A stretch of DNA of 64,000 nt, taken from the NCBI GenBank assembly GCA_047967505.1, contig CM106539.1; one strand, 5' to 3'. The notes below the pieces were generated by a model. The model ran no database searches. It saw only the letters and a list, made by a program, of their open reading frames with translations, and was not told the origin of the DNA. Source of the DNA: Dipteris shenzhenensis. Lineage: Eukaryota > Polypodiophyta > Polypodiopsida > Gleicheniales. Of this stretch, positions 40,101 through 44,418 are shown one piece after another. The stretch's first letter is position 1. Each line of letters opens with the position of its first letter. Position numbers and translations under genes: made by a program.

Positions 40101-40368
40101 GGAGCAGGTTTATTGCCTTGGACTGCTCCAACATCATTCCCATGTTGCCCTCCTCCCGTGTATCGTGCAGATAACTTGTCGGTTGATATGAGCAGAAACT
40201 GCAAAGATTTTTTGGTGTTTATATGAGTGGGAGCCTCCTCTTCCTCTTCCATGTCCTCTTCATCAAGACCCTTTCTCCACCCCGATTCAGATGAACTCAA
40301 ACCATTTGCTATTCCAGGCATTGCATTGGCAGATGGCAACATGACTGAGTATAAGACCCACTCACACT
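7469..40368 (-). CDS. RANBPM: RanBPM-like SPRY-LisH-CTLH protein gene, nine exons
   Basis: RanBPM (RanBP9/10 family) is a scaffold of the CTLH/GID ubiquitin ligase. The nine exons listed below join with GT-AG introns and no frame breaks to about 373 residues: acidic N-terminal stretch, SPRY domain (exons at 40368, 34971, 30868, 30494), linker, LisH (28532), CTLH (28364-28247 and 15872), and the start of CRA (7555). Introns measure 5018, 3956, 287, 111, 1728, 116, 12306 and 8257 bp. The large ones hold transposons of every class seen here. The absence of stops and the conserved phases argue for a live gene rather than a pseudogene. The first exon(s) and the C-terminal CRA exons were not identified. 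The domain identity is known biology; completeness and expression are inference. Confidence 0.9.
7556..10930. other. intron sequence without recognised genes
   Basis: Part of the 8.3-kb intron. Plus-strand open frames at 8578-8760, 8854-9060 and 9876-10340 match no family I know and lack domain motifs. A minus-strand open stretch (about 7965-7810, containing GLGNMRHCLYYKG) follows an acceptor-like TTTTAG but was not recognised. There is a short CA tract at 9264-9280. The plus strand is purine-rich (AG) from about 10345 to 10530. Confidence 0.5.
11080..11990 (+). pseudogene. hAT-like transposase relic (BED/DUF659)
   Basis: Plus-strand frames with shifts between them. A BED-type zinc-finger start (MKRMSCNYCGLEV, about 11155) is followed by a linker. 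A DUF659 region (QWRRMIRSISCIGEEWEGPS, about 11540; WVKYGCSILSDGWS, about 11680) comes next, then VIQVVTDNTSNCVSMGRM (about 11845) and the CxxH-type SPCAAHYLDWLIEDIEKLPW region (about 11930). DUF659 proteins are hAT-derived transposases; the D of VTDN is in the expected context. The C-terminal dimerisation domain is absent and multiple frameshifts make it inactive. No terminal inverted repeats were found. Confidence 0.75.
12001..12480. other. non-coding stretch
   Basis: Nothing coding was recognised. Several short CCCTCTACTC/CCTTCTACTCC repeats occur at 12220-12300. Confidence 0.5.
12485..13095 (-). pseudogene. Ty3/gypsy RNase H fragment, copy 1
   Basis: This segment is a diverged direct duplicate of 13508-14100. 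Both start with GTAGTCTTGTTCAAGTACCC and run in parallel through the RNase H and RT-connection region of a gypsy pol on the minus strand. The reading frame is broken throughout, so no protein is expected. Confidence 0.7.
13508..14460 (-). pseudogene. Ty3/gypsy RT-RNase H fragment, copy 2
   Basis: On the minus strand the RT palm region (FIKIDLDTCYHQICIAEEDV, about 14380) is followed by a thumb region (KTKRQLRAFLGFTMF) and then RNase H (PFLIEADSDFM about 13840; LYAVIHAFKTWRHY about 13700). The RT catalytic YxDD box is degraded (about 14220, reading FLDNIM). Gag, protease and integrase are absent, and frameshifts lie near 14160 and 13860. Between the two copies, 13100-13500 holds a short (GA)n and no recognised gene. 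Confidence 0.78.
14478..14570 (+). repeat. copia C-family LTR fragment
   Basis: The stretch from CTAATGTAATAAGGGTTAGGGGCAC through CCCCTAACCACAGTTAG matches the 5' part of the C-family LTR (compare 21770-21850). It is in plus orientation and truncated at both ends. Confidence 0.65.
14985..15117. repeat. 66-bp tandem duplication
   Basis: Two copies of a 66-bp unit (beginning AGGATCTAACTCCTTACATT) lie head to tail and differ at a few positions. The unit length is a multiple of three, and a plus-strand open frame (14838-15152) reads through as two 22-residue repeats. No family was recognised, so coding is unproven. Confidence 0.8.
15120..15812. other. non-coding stretch of the intron
   Basis: Short open frames (for example 15094-15339 plus) match nothing I recognise. 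There are no repeats of note apart from a T/C-rich stretch at 15460-15490. Confidence 0.4.
15813..15872 (-). CDS. RANBPM: RanBPM-like exon: second half of CTLH
   Basis: 60 nt encode 20 residues with SFLLHCQKFIELVK, the conserved end of the CTLH domain. The acceptor is TTTTGTGTAG/GAT and the donor AAG/GTATGA, both phase 0. It joins in frame to the WYPQLLQ exon 12.3 kb upstream and to the CRA exon 8.3 kb downstream. It is too short to appear as a standalone ORF and was found by reading for the expected motif. Confidence 0.9.
15931..15963. repeat. (CT)n microsatellite
   Basis: An uninterrupted CT tract of about 32 bp lying 59 bp upstream (transcript sense) of a host exon and directly abutting the 5' end of a non-LTR element. 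Confidence 0.95.
15965..18295 (+). pseudogene. 5'-truncated non-LTR retrotransposon reverse transcriptase
   Basis: Starts inside the linker between endonuclease and RT (MKWYDDECKKLRNE, about 16005). RT follows: LFKGGDKNSVANYRTI (about 16525), CFVDFKKAFDTV (about 16760), GIKQGCPLSPTLFG (about 16940) and LLYADDVDLFA (about 17075, catalytic ADD). The C-terminal region ends with GAWLNFP...CRFC...EAHVALQCPRY, a cysteine/histidine motif like the zinc domain at the end of many LINE ORF2 proteins. Frameshifts at about 16340 and 17350 and stops at 16498 and 18107 inactivate it. The endonuclease is missing. The family resembles endonuclease-RT elements of green algae and non-seed plants; the clade is not certain. 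Confidence 0.88.
18372..18441 (+). repeat. LINE tail (TTCTAC)n followed by (CA)n and (AAAG)n
   Basis: The non-LTR element ends in tandem TTCTAC units (18376-18396), then (CA)n and (AAAG)n. A short tandem-repeat tail instead of poly(A) is typical of some non-LTR clades. The CA and AAAG parts may be later microsatellite growth. Confidence 0.7.
18631..18674. repeat. (GA)n microsatellite
   Basis: A GA tract of about 43 bp. Confidence 0.95.
18675..19400. other. AT-rich stretch, no gene seen
   Basis: No coding similarity was recognised. It precedes the truncated 5' edge of the copia element starting near 19400. Confidence 0.5.
19408..21710 (+). pseudogene. Ty1/copia pol, 5'-truncated (element B)
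   Basis: Begins in the second half of integrase (LTPQQNGKAERKNRTTMEMD, about 19430) and continues to RT (DVVDLPPGKNAIGTRWVFKV about 20275; LYVDDMLLTGS about 20765) and RNase H (SDSDWAGDYDTRQST about 21250; SCEAEYRAAFTATVECVWL about 21370), ending near 21710. Breaks: stop and shift at about 19984, stop at about 20579, shifts near 21240 and 21530. The RNase H and LTR are closely similar to those of the element at 23576-27523, so both belong to one family. Gag, protease and the 5' LTR are missing. Confidence 0.92.
21748..21992 (+). repeat. 3' LTR of copia element B
   Basis: Begins TGTTAGAATT directly after a GGGGGG polypurine tract (21742-21747) and ends at TTTTTGCTACA. It is 245 bp and shares the family core with the LTRs at 5405-5624, 23576-23787 and 27292-27523. 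Confidence 0.85.
22168..22640 (+). pseudogene. Ty1/copia gag fragment
   Basis: MASPKYHLPPKFGEGKLDRT followed by DYSSWKI and, after a frame break, HATWNILKNQYETNNSN is the N-terminal gag region (DUF4219/UBN2-like) of a copia element. It differs from the gag at 26 kb, so it comes from a different family. Stops follow from 22317 onward. Confidence 0.7.
22641..23570. other. intron stretch without recognised genes
   Basis: Two overlapping plus-strand open frames (22916-23242 and 23037-23375) carry no motif I recognise. Confidence 0.45.
23576..23787 (-). repeat. 3' LTR of element C
   Basis: 212 bp, TGTTAGAATT...TTCTCACA on the minus strand. It differs from its partner at about nine positions by eye plus a 20-bp deletion, suggesting an insertion that is not recent. 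The GAGG polypurine tract precedes it at 23788-23796. Confidence 0.9.
23832..24452 (-). pseudogene. copia RT end and RNase H of element C
   Basis: On the minus strand: VSKYMQSPKTTHWQ (end of RT), LMFPKG, RNase H with an SDWVGD-like box, and the C-terminus VSTHDNVAGIFTKAVQREKF. Several frame breaks occur (about 24200, 24060). It is joined directly to the pre-integrase segment on its 5' side, which marks the internal deletion. Confidence 0.85.
24453..26056 (-). pseudogene. copia gag-protease-pre-integrase of element C
   Basis: Minus-strand gag starts at MAQNNPNEVSGVLTQEDKLD (26056). The UBN2 core (ESMFAARNDARVSFLRRELS, about 25670) and CCHC knuckle (CHYCKKTGHYICEC, about 25225) follow. Protease has DSGASKHITS (about 24895), and pre-integrase ends with LARYGHMSYGSLMTLKKHAM (about 24530). 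Frame changes at about 25850, 25740, 25434 and 24700 mean no continuous polyprotein is made. The protein would form particles and mature itself, but without integrase and most of RT it would depend on a related full element. Confidence 0.88.
26100..26640 (-). repeat. element C leader with AATTTGGGGC-type array
   Basis: Gag-proximal leader. Degenerate copies of CCCCAAATTTT(G)C occur on the plus strand at about 26348, 26430, 26468 and 26518, with related GGGGCAAATT at about 26498. The homologous leader at 5.2 kb has the same unit. A second primer-site-like word (GCTCTGATGCCA, 26626-26637) closes this block. Confidence 0.65.
26810..27235 (-). repeat. GTAC-rich palindromic array in element C leader
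   Basis: A 420-bp stretch dense in words built on the palindrome GTAC (TGTACGG, CCGTAC, TGTACA, GTACGAC). It yields long but motif-free open frames on both strands that I do not regard as genes. It sits between the true primer site (27278) and the second primer-like word (26626). Confidence 0.65.
27278..27289 (-). other. primer binding site, initiator-Met tRNA type
   Basis: TGGTATCAGAGC on the minus strand, 2 nt inside the 5' LTR of element C. It is complementary to the 3' end of plant initiator tRNA-Met. Confidence 0.9.
27292..27523 (-). repeat. 5' LTR of element C
   Basis: 232 bp, TGTTAGAATT...TTCTCACA on the minus strand, followed outside by the target duplication CTCCA. Confidence 0.9.
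27529..28178. other. intron stretch without recognised genes
   Basis: No motif was recognised. A C/T-rich tract of about 45 bp lies at 28091-28135, just downstream (transcript sense) of a host exon. Confidence 0.5.
28179..28247 (-). CDS. RANBPM: RanBPM-like exon: first half of CTLH
   Basis: 69 nt encode 23 residues, LTRNGDIDGVFAKLQDWYPQ plus LLQ, the start of the CTLH domain. The acceptor is AATAAAG/CTG (weak pyrimidine tract) and the donor CAG/GTCGGT. Phase is 0 at both ends. The upstream exon is 116 bp away; the next is 12.3 kb away. Confidence 0.92.
28364..28532 (-). CDS. RANBPM: RanBPM-like exon: LisH domain
   Basis: 169 nt encode VVRAYLLHYGYQDTLLAFDA (the LisH dimerisation motif), an acidic linker and ALDRRRILRQ, which leads into CTLH. 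The acceptor is AATTTTAG/T and the donor CAG/GTATGT. The first base completes a serine codon begun in the previous exon. Confidence 0.95.
28655..28860. repeat. homopyrimidine/homopurine tract
   Basis: About 200 bp of almost pure C/T on the plus strand (CCCTCC and CCTTCC units), i.e. G/A on the host-gene sense strand. It begins about 120 bp upstream (transcript sense) of the LisH exon acceptor. Long open frames here on both strands are composition artefacts. Confidence 0.95.
28900..30068. other. intron stretch without recognised genes
   Basis: Holds the 98-bp duplication at 29050 and an unrecognised GC-richer patch near 29700-29880. That patch reads AHQRAITVPGFSFVPAPG on the plus strand and is probably a small TE fragment. 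Confidence 0.4.
29050..29245. repeat. 98-bp tandem duplication
   Basis: Two head-to-tail copies beginning GAGTTTTGTGYGAGTTCATG at 29050 and 29148, differing at about six positions. Confidence 0.9.
30069..30110. repeat. (TC)n microsatellite
   Basis: An uninterrupted TC tract of about 42 bp inside a host intron. Confidence 0.95.
30261..30337 (-). CDS. RANBPM: RanBPM-like exon: SPRY-LisH linker
   Basis: 77 nt encode ALAQEEREKQQKAIESVHLP followed by LSVSH, the conserved charged linker between SPRY and LisH. The acceptor is TTTTCAG/GCG and the donor CACAG/GTATGG. It ends two bases into the serine codon that the LisH exon completes. Confidence 0.93.
30449..30494 (-). CDS. RANBPM: RanBPM-like exon: end of SPRY
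   Basis: 46 nt encode VEVNFGQRPFVFNIE, the last strand of the SPRY domain. The acceptor is GGCTCAG/A and the donor GAG/GTAAGG. The first base completes the lysine codon of the preceding exon. Confidence 0.93.
30782..30868 (-). CDS. RANBPM: RanBPM-like exon: SPRY core
   Basis: 87 nt encode KNGKLVGTHTKDVKCPLYPT and VGLHSLNE, a central SPRY segment. The acceptor is TGTATGCAG/G and the donor AA/GTATGC. Split codons at both ends match the neighbouring exons. Confidence 0.93.
31091..31152. repeat. compound G-tract, (GA)n and (CA)n
   Basis: A near-pure G run (31091-31112) passes into (GA)n and, after a short spacer, (CA)n. Confidence 0.95.
31153..32120. other. intron stretch without recognised genes
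   Basis: No motif, repeat or open frame of note was seen. Confidence 0.5.
32130..32860 (+). pseudogene. Ty3/gypsy gag fragment
   Basis: A plus-strand frame reads SLDEAMQLAELFQPKYNPKE (about 32195), a typical gypsy gag segment. A lysine-rich spacer and a zinc knuckle (CFKCGEKWGVDH, about 32545) follow, then acidic sequence leading towards protease. The frame changes near 32280 and 32470. No LTR, protease or RT was found beside it. It lies in the 4-kb intron between SPRY exons. Confidence 0.75.
32861..34824. other. intron stretch, possible LTR debris
   Basis: No gene was recognised. GC-richer sequence at 33330-33660 includes a TATA-like TTATATATATGG (33490) and a second CATATAAGAA (33650), reminiscent of LTR promoters, but no partner repeat was found. 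(CA)n lies at 34109-34128 and (GA)n at 34761-34795, close to the SPRY exon donor. Confidence 0.4.
34825..34971 (-). CDS. RANBPM: RanBPM-like exon: SPRY central strands
   Basis: 147 nt encode WELNSYGYHGDDGHLYHGQG through GAGINYASQEIFF, the most conserved part of the RanBPM SPRY domain. The acceptor is TGTTTTTTCAG/A and the donor TTTAC/GTACGC. The first base completes a glycine codon from the previous exon, and the last two bases begin a threonine codon finished by the next. Confidence 0.95.
34972..36040. other. intron stretch without recognised genes
   Basis: No motif or repeat of note was recognised. Confidence 0.45.
36045..36500. repeat. diverged tandem duplication (about 210-250 bp unit)
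   Basis: TTTGGGGAGGGGGAGGGGTG followed by GTGGGTGGTGGTCTCTAGAA occurs at 36051 and 36297. GCATCATCATTGCATT with CCAGTCTCTCCAAGTG-like sequence recurs at 36227 and 36437. The copies differ by short indels. Confidence 0.75.
36730..37037 (+). repeat. LTR-like promoter fragment
   Basis: Has a TATA box in a palindromic context (GCCTATATATAGGC, 36750) and a downstream block resembling 42080-42146 plus 50396-50470, the LTR/leader of element F (GTTGTTGAGC, CTCAAGCAGCCCGTTGT, ACTTGCAGTTCTC). It may be a solo LTR or fragment of a related gypsy family; ends not defined. Confidence 0.45.
37038..37113. repeat. (TC)n-(TA)n compound microsatellite
   Basis: About 40 bp of TC pass without interruption into about 32 bp of TA. 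Confidence 0.95.
37114..39077. other. intron stretch without recognised genes
   Basis: Contains a C-run followed by an A-run (37888-37918). A plus-strand open frame at 38713-38985 carries no recognised motif. Confidence 0.45.
39098..39422. mobile_element. short TPRT-like insertion with 20-bp target duplication
   Basis: A 325-bp unit flanked by identical 20-bp direct repeats (ATATGGTTGG...) at 39078-39097 and 39423-39442. A related copy lies at 5720-6015. It has no coding capacity. Long target duplications point to target-primed reverse transcription, as for SINEs, but pol III boxes were not clear and there is no poly(A). It sits in the first recognised intron of the host gene. Confidence 0.75.
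39443..39989. other. intron stretch
   Basis: A plus-strand open frame (39470-39676) begins with a CKYC motif loosely like a BED finger. This is too little to call a transposase relic. Confidence 0.35.
39990..40368 (-). CDS. RANBPM: RanBPM-like exon: acidic N-terminus and start of SPRY
   Basis: 379 nt from a likely acceptor (TTGTTGTGCAG, ending 40369) to donor GG/GTATGT. It encodes a leader with an acidic run (DEEDMEEEEE), then STDKLSARYTGGGQHGND and YYFEIFIKDRGLRGVISIGF, the first SPRY strands. An in-frame ATG at 40342 could be the start, but plant RanBPM proteins usually have more N-terminal sequence, so an upstream exon is likely. The 5' boundary is the least certain of the nine exons. Confidence 0.85.
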
Positions 40369-41370
40369 CTGCACAACAACATAGACATTACAATTTGGCC
40401 ACAGTGATAGAGGATTAAAAGATACAGCAAGCATCTCTTTTCCTGCACTTAAAATGCTATATATCTCAGATGGGCACAGCTGAAATCTTATTTGAGACAT
40501 CATCTTAAAATGGCTTGAAAACGATAGACTAATATAAAAGTTAACTGGTCTTTACAGAAAGTTGCAAAGACCCTATTCCAATGTATGCAGCGCCCCATTT
40601 ATTGAAAAAGCTCAATTACTTGCACTTTTCAGATAAAACTCTAAAAGTGAAGCCCCTTTTTTGCATCCAATGATATCATCAACTCTTAGGATCTAATTGT
40701 ACATGTGGGATGCATTAATACACATGGGTATCGGAACCTAGACCTCCCTGGTACATAGTAGGTCTATCTCATACAAAAAGATCTATGGGACCAATAAGTA
40801 GCTTTTACATCAAACCTAAGCATTTAAACAAATAAAATACTTTTTAATGCTAACATAGTAAGGCTTTCATTACATGAGTAGGACAGAGTCTTTAGGCTTA
40901 GATTTGAATTCCCTGATAAGTGAGCTCCATTCTCTGTAAACAGCCCATTTACCCTCCTTCCTAGCTTCGTGAGTCCCGTGGCTCTATGTTTAAGCTGATT
41001 TGGAGTGAGCTCTTCTGATATACCAATCTAAGTGCCTTCCAATTTGTGATTTTGCCTTAGAATCTTTATCTTTGCCACCCTGTTTCTACAAGAGATTTGG
41101 TGACCCCTTCTGATGGGCCCGGCATATGTCATCAAACTCCCATTCTGTTGGATAAATACAGTCAATGCCCCACTTGTTAGCCCCCAAATGAGAAGTGCGA
41201 TGAGCCTTGACACCTTTCTGTGTAAGGGTGTAGTTGGTGTCATATTGGCACCTGTAGGGGGGTTAAACGTGGGCAGCAAGGGAACATCCTTCTTAGGTTT
41301 TTTATAGGGACCCATGAGGACACACAAAGTCAGCAATTAGGGCTGAAATACAGCTCAGTGTCTGGGCAGT
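40369..41370. other. stretch upstream of the first recognised exon
   Basis: No further host exon was recognised. A minus-strand frame around 41250-41050 (HLGANKWGIDCIYPTEWEFD) looks protein-like, but its family is unknown to me. Confidence 0.4.
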
Positions 41371-42146
41371 GTTTTGGGCTATATAGCCCAGCCAAGACAT
41401 GGAGAGAGTCAAAGGGCTGGGACAGCACAGAGGTACAGCAGTACTAGGCCAAGTCCTCATGCAGAGAGTCAAAGTGCTGGTTCAGGAGAGTACAGAGGTA
41501 CAGCAGGTACAGTACTGATCAGCAACTGTAGTAGGTACAGTCGGGTACAAAGGCTGGAGCAGGGCCTGCAGAGAACAGCCTGTTTGCTGGGGCAGGTACG
41601 GCTGATCCAGCTGCTACCAGATTGGCCAGACTGGAATCTGGTCCACTGGATCATGCTGGTCTGCCAGACTGGAGGGGTTTCCAGCCCTATAAAAGAGCCC
41701 CCTTGGGGAGCAGAACGACAGTTCAGTCTAGCGCCTTCTAGGTGCCTACACCAGAGGCATATCTACAAAGGTAGAAGAGCCATAGGTGGTGCACAAGAAG
41801 AGGAGCAGGAAGACAACCTACAGCAGCTACTGAAGCCTGTATGAGGGAAGCGGTGATCTAGGAGGAATCTACAGCAGGAGGTTCAGCAAATAAAGCCTGA
41901 GTTTGGTGTACTACCTCAGTGTATGTTTGCTGCAGGTTTTGATACAGATTTGGCAGGTTTTGTACTTGGATTTGGCATTCAACATTGGCATGTTCTGTAG
42001 CAAGCGACTATACTCTCTGACGAACCCCAACATGCCTTGTTCAAGGGCTGGAGACTGAAGCTGAGCAGACTCATTTCCCATCTCATCTTGGAGGTTGTTG
42101 AGCAGTTGTGCCCAGCTCTTGAGCAGCCTGTTGTGCAGAGGTTTTT
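41371..42146 (+). repeat. 5' LTR/leader of gypsy element F, left part
   Basis: Contains a perfect 16-bp palindrome, a TATA box (CCCTATAAAAGAG, about 41683) followed by downstream LTR-like sequence, and GGTACAG-type repeats at 41425-41560. It is interrupted at 42146 by element E (TSD TTTTT) and resumes at 50396. The outer LTR boundary was not found, so LTR and leader cannot be separated. Confidence 0.55.
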
Positions 42147-43053
42147 TGAAATCCCTCACGCTCTTTGAGAGACAGCAATTACTGAGAACAAAACCTCCTT
42201 CGTAAAAACGAGCAAGCACACTTCCTTTTTTTTGCCCTCCCTCTCTCTCTCTCTCTCAACAGAGACACTAGGGCCCAGGACAACATGTCGGGCTGGACCC
42301 CCCCGAAGGTATTTTATTACTTGAAGAGAATCTGTTACAAAAGTTCAGCGTAGAGCTGTCTGATCACACTCTACTCCAAAAACGTGAAAATCCCTTCATT
42401 ACAAGAGCTTCAAGCTCATTTCAAATTGGCAACATGCCACTTGTCTAAAATCTAGACTAAGTCCTATTACATGCCACTAAGGGCCATTCTGGAGTCTTCA
42501 AAGCACTTGGTCACACGAACCGCCTCCTAGATGCTTGTTAGGCTCCCGTAGCGCTTAGGAAAAATAACTCTTCCTAGTACCTGTAACAATTAATTAAAGC
42601 GCACCACCATGGCACCCATTAATTGTTAGCGCTTTGCATGCAAATAACACACTGTGGACTAATTCTAGTCACGGTGGGCGTCCCCACTGAATACATGTGC
42701 ACACCTAAACAAATATAAAAATATATATTTATTCGCTTGTTGACCGGAGTCAATACTCTTGATTATAATTAAGGAGCTTTGACCAAGGGTTGAGGCGCCT
42801 TAATTATAGCCAAGTCTCTCCAACCGAAGTTGGCACATCTTGGTTAACCGGGGTTAACCCTCTTGGTAATAAACCAAGTCTCCCCGACCGAAGTCAGGTT
42901 TACTTGACTAGAGTCAAGTATCTTTGACCGTAGTCAATCCTTTGACCATTAAAAGAACTCTTTGACCATAATTAACACATATAAAACTCTTTAATTATGA
43001 TCAAATAAATGGTCAACTATACTTTGACTTAGGATATTTACATTGTGGTGACA
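42147..43053 (-). repeat. 3' LTR of element E
   Basis: 907 bp, TGTCACCACAATG...GGGATTTCA on the minus strand. A polypurine tract (GCTGAGGGGA) lies directly inside. It contains a CT tract, the conserved GGACAACATGTCGGGCTGGA block and the inverted-repeat array listed separately. Confidence 0.93.
42740..42937. promoter_or_regulatory. array of TTGAC-n4-GTCAA inverted repeats in the E LTR
   Basis: Six inverted repeats with 4-nt centres: TTGAC-CGGA-GTCAA (42740), CCAAC-CGAA-GTTGG (42820), GGTTAAC-CGGG-GTTAACC (42842), GAC-CGAA-GTC (42886), TACTTGAC-TAGA-GTCAAGTA (42901) and TTGAC-CGTA-GTCAA (42924). Further single TTTGACC words follow. TTGAC is the core of the WRKY-binding W-box. The same array is at 49610-49807 and, expanded, at 55263-55510. 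Confidence 0.75.
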
Positions 43054-43065
43054 TCCCCTCAGCTT

Positions 43066-44404
43066 CTATTCAGTTGACCTCAACTGAAAAGCTTCCTTGT
43101 AAACATCCAAAAGCTGTGGTTGGTCGGATAACATGTCTTCGTCCATCCACTTGGCATCTAATGCCGTATAATTCTTGAATTTTACAAGATACCTGTAAAA
43201 CTCCTTACCCTGAGGGCCTTTGCGTACAGTATGGTACACAATCTACTCTGGCTGAAGGACCTTCTCCAGCTCATTCACTTTTGGTGGATCCTCTCATACT
43301 GGTTCTGTAGGCTCTGGTCCCTGGAATTTCTTTAGAAGACTCACATGGAATGCATTGTGAATCCTCCAATGCTCTGGCAATGCTAACCTGTATGCAACCT
43401 CATTTATTCTTTCCGTAACCCTGAAAGGGCCATAGTATCTAGGAGATAACTTTGCATACACTTTCTGTTTGCCTTTAAACTTGCGGAGCCTAGCTTTTTC
43501 AAACTTCAAAAGTACCCAGTCCCCTTCCTTGAGATCTAACTGTCTCCTATGCTTATCTGCAGCTCTTTTATGTTTCTCTTGAGACCTTTCGATTGCTGTC
43601 CGGACTTGGCTGTAAGCTGTCTGGAGGTCTCTCACAAACTGATCAGTTGCAAATATTTCATCTTTGGTCCTCAATATAGGTGGCAAAATCACCTTCCCAT
43701 ATATGACCTCAAAAGGGGCTTTCCCTGTAGAGCTATGTACTGTATTATTGTAAGCAAACTCTACCAACGGTAGGTACTTTTCCCAGTCTGAACTTTGGTC
43801 ACCCACGTAGCAGCATATCCAAAACTGTAGAATTTGCTACTTCACTTTGACCATCTGTCTGGGGATGGAAAGAAGAAGAAAAATTCAGATTCGTCCCCAT
43901 GTTATCAAATAAAGCTCTCTAGAATAGACTGGTCATTCTGGGATCTCGATCACTAACAATGGACTTAGGCATACCATGATGTTTAAAAATATGTACCATG
44001 AAAAGCTTAGCCATATGATCTGCCTTTATGGTTTTGCGAACCGGAATGAAATGAGCTTGCTTGCTGAATCTATCAATGATAGTCCAAATCCCATCATTCC
44101 CTGACTTTGATCTTGGCAAATCAAAAATAAAGTCCATTGTAATACTTTCCCATGGTGCCTGAGGCACGGGAAGAGGCATAAGTAGGCCAAGTGCCTTCCG
44201 TCTGTCATACTTGACTTTCTGACACGTAAGGCATTCAGTAACAAACTGATGTATATCTTTCCGCATCCCTGGCCAAAAGAAATACCTCTCTAGTGCTAAA
44301 GTGGTTGCTGTAATTCCTCTGTGTCCAGCGTAGGGAGGTGCATGGCATTCCTCCAAAATCTTTTTCCTCATCTCCTGGGTGATGCATAGGCAATCATCTT
44401 TCAT
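43066..44404 (-). pseudogene. integrase and chromodomain of element E
   Basis: Integrase inserts element cDNA, and the chromodomain of chromoviruses directs it to marked chromatin. Visible: zinc-binding HHCC (HAPPYAGHRG...CLTCQKVKYD, about 44345-44200), core (FIFDLPRSKSGNDGIWTIID about 44110; [10 protein letters not shown] about 43950), C-terminal [20 protein letters not shown] (about 43400) and a chromodomain (FYRYLVKFKNYTALDAKWMD, about 43180). Damage: TAG at 43919-43921 where the E2 copy has tryptophan, a small deletion near 43815, a stop near 43291 and TAG at 43243-43245 where E2 has glutamine. The reading frame ends 12 nt before the 3' LTR. Confidence 0.9.
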
Positions 44405-44418
44405 TAGATACCCATCTT

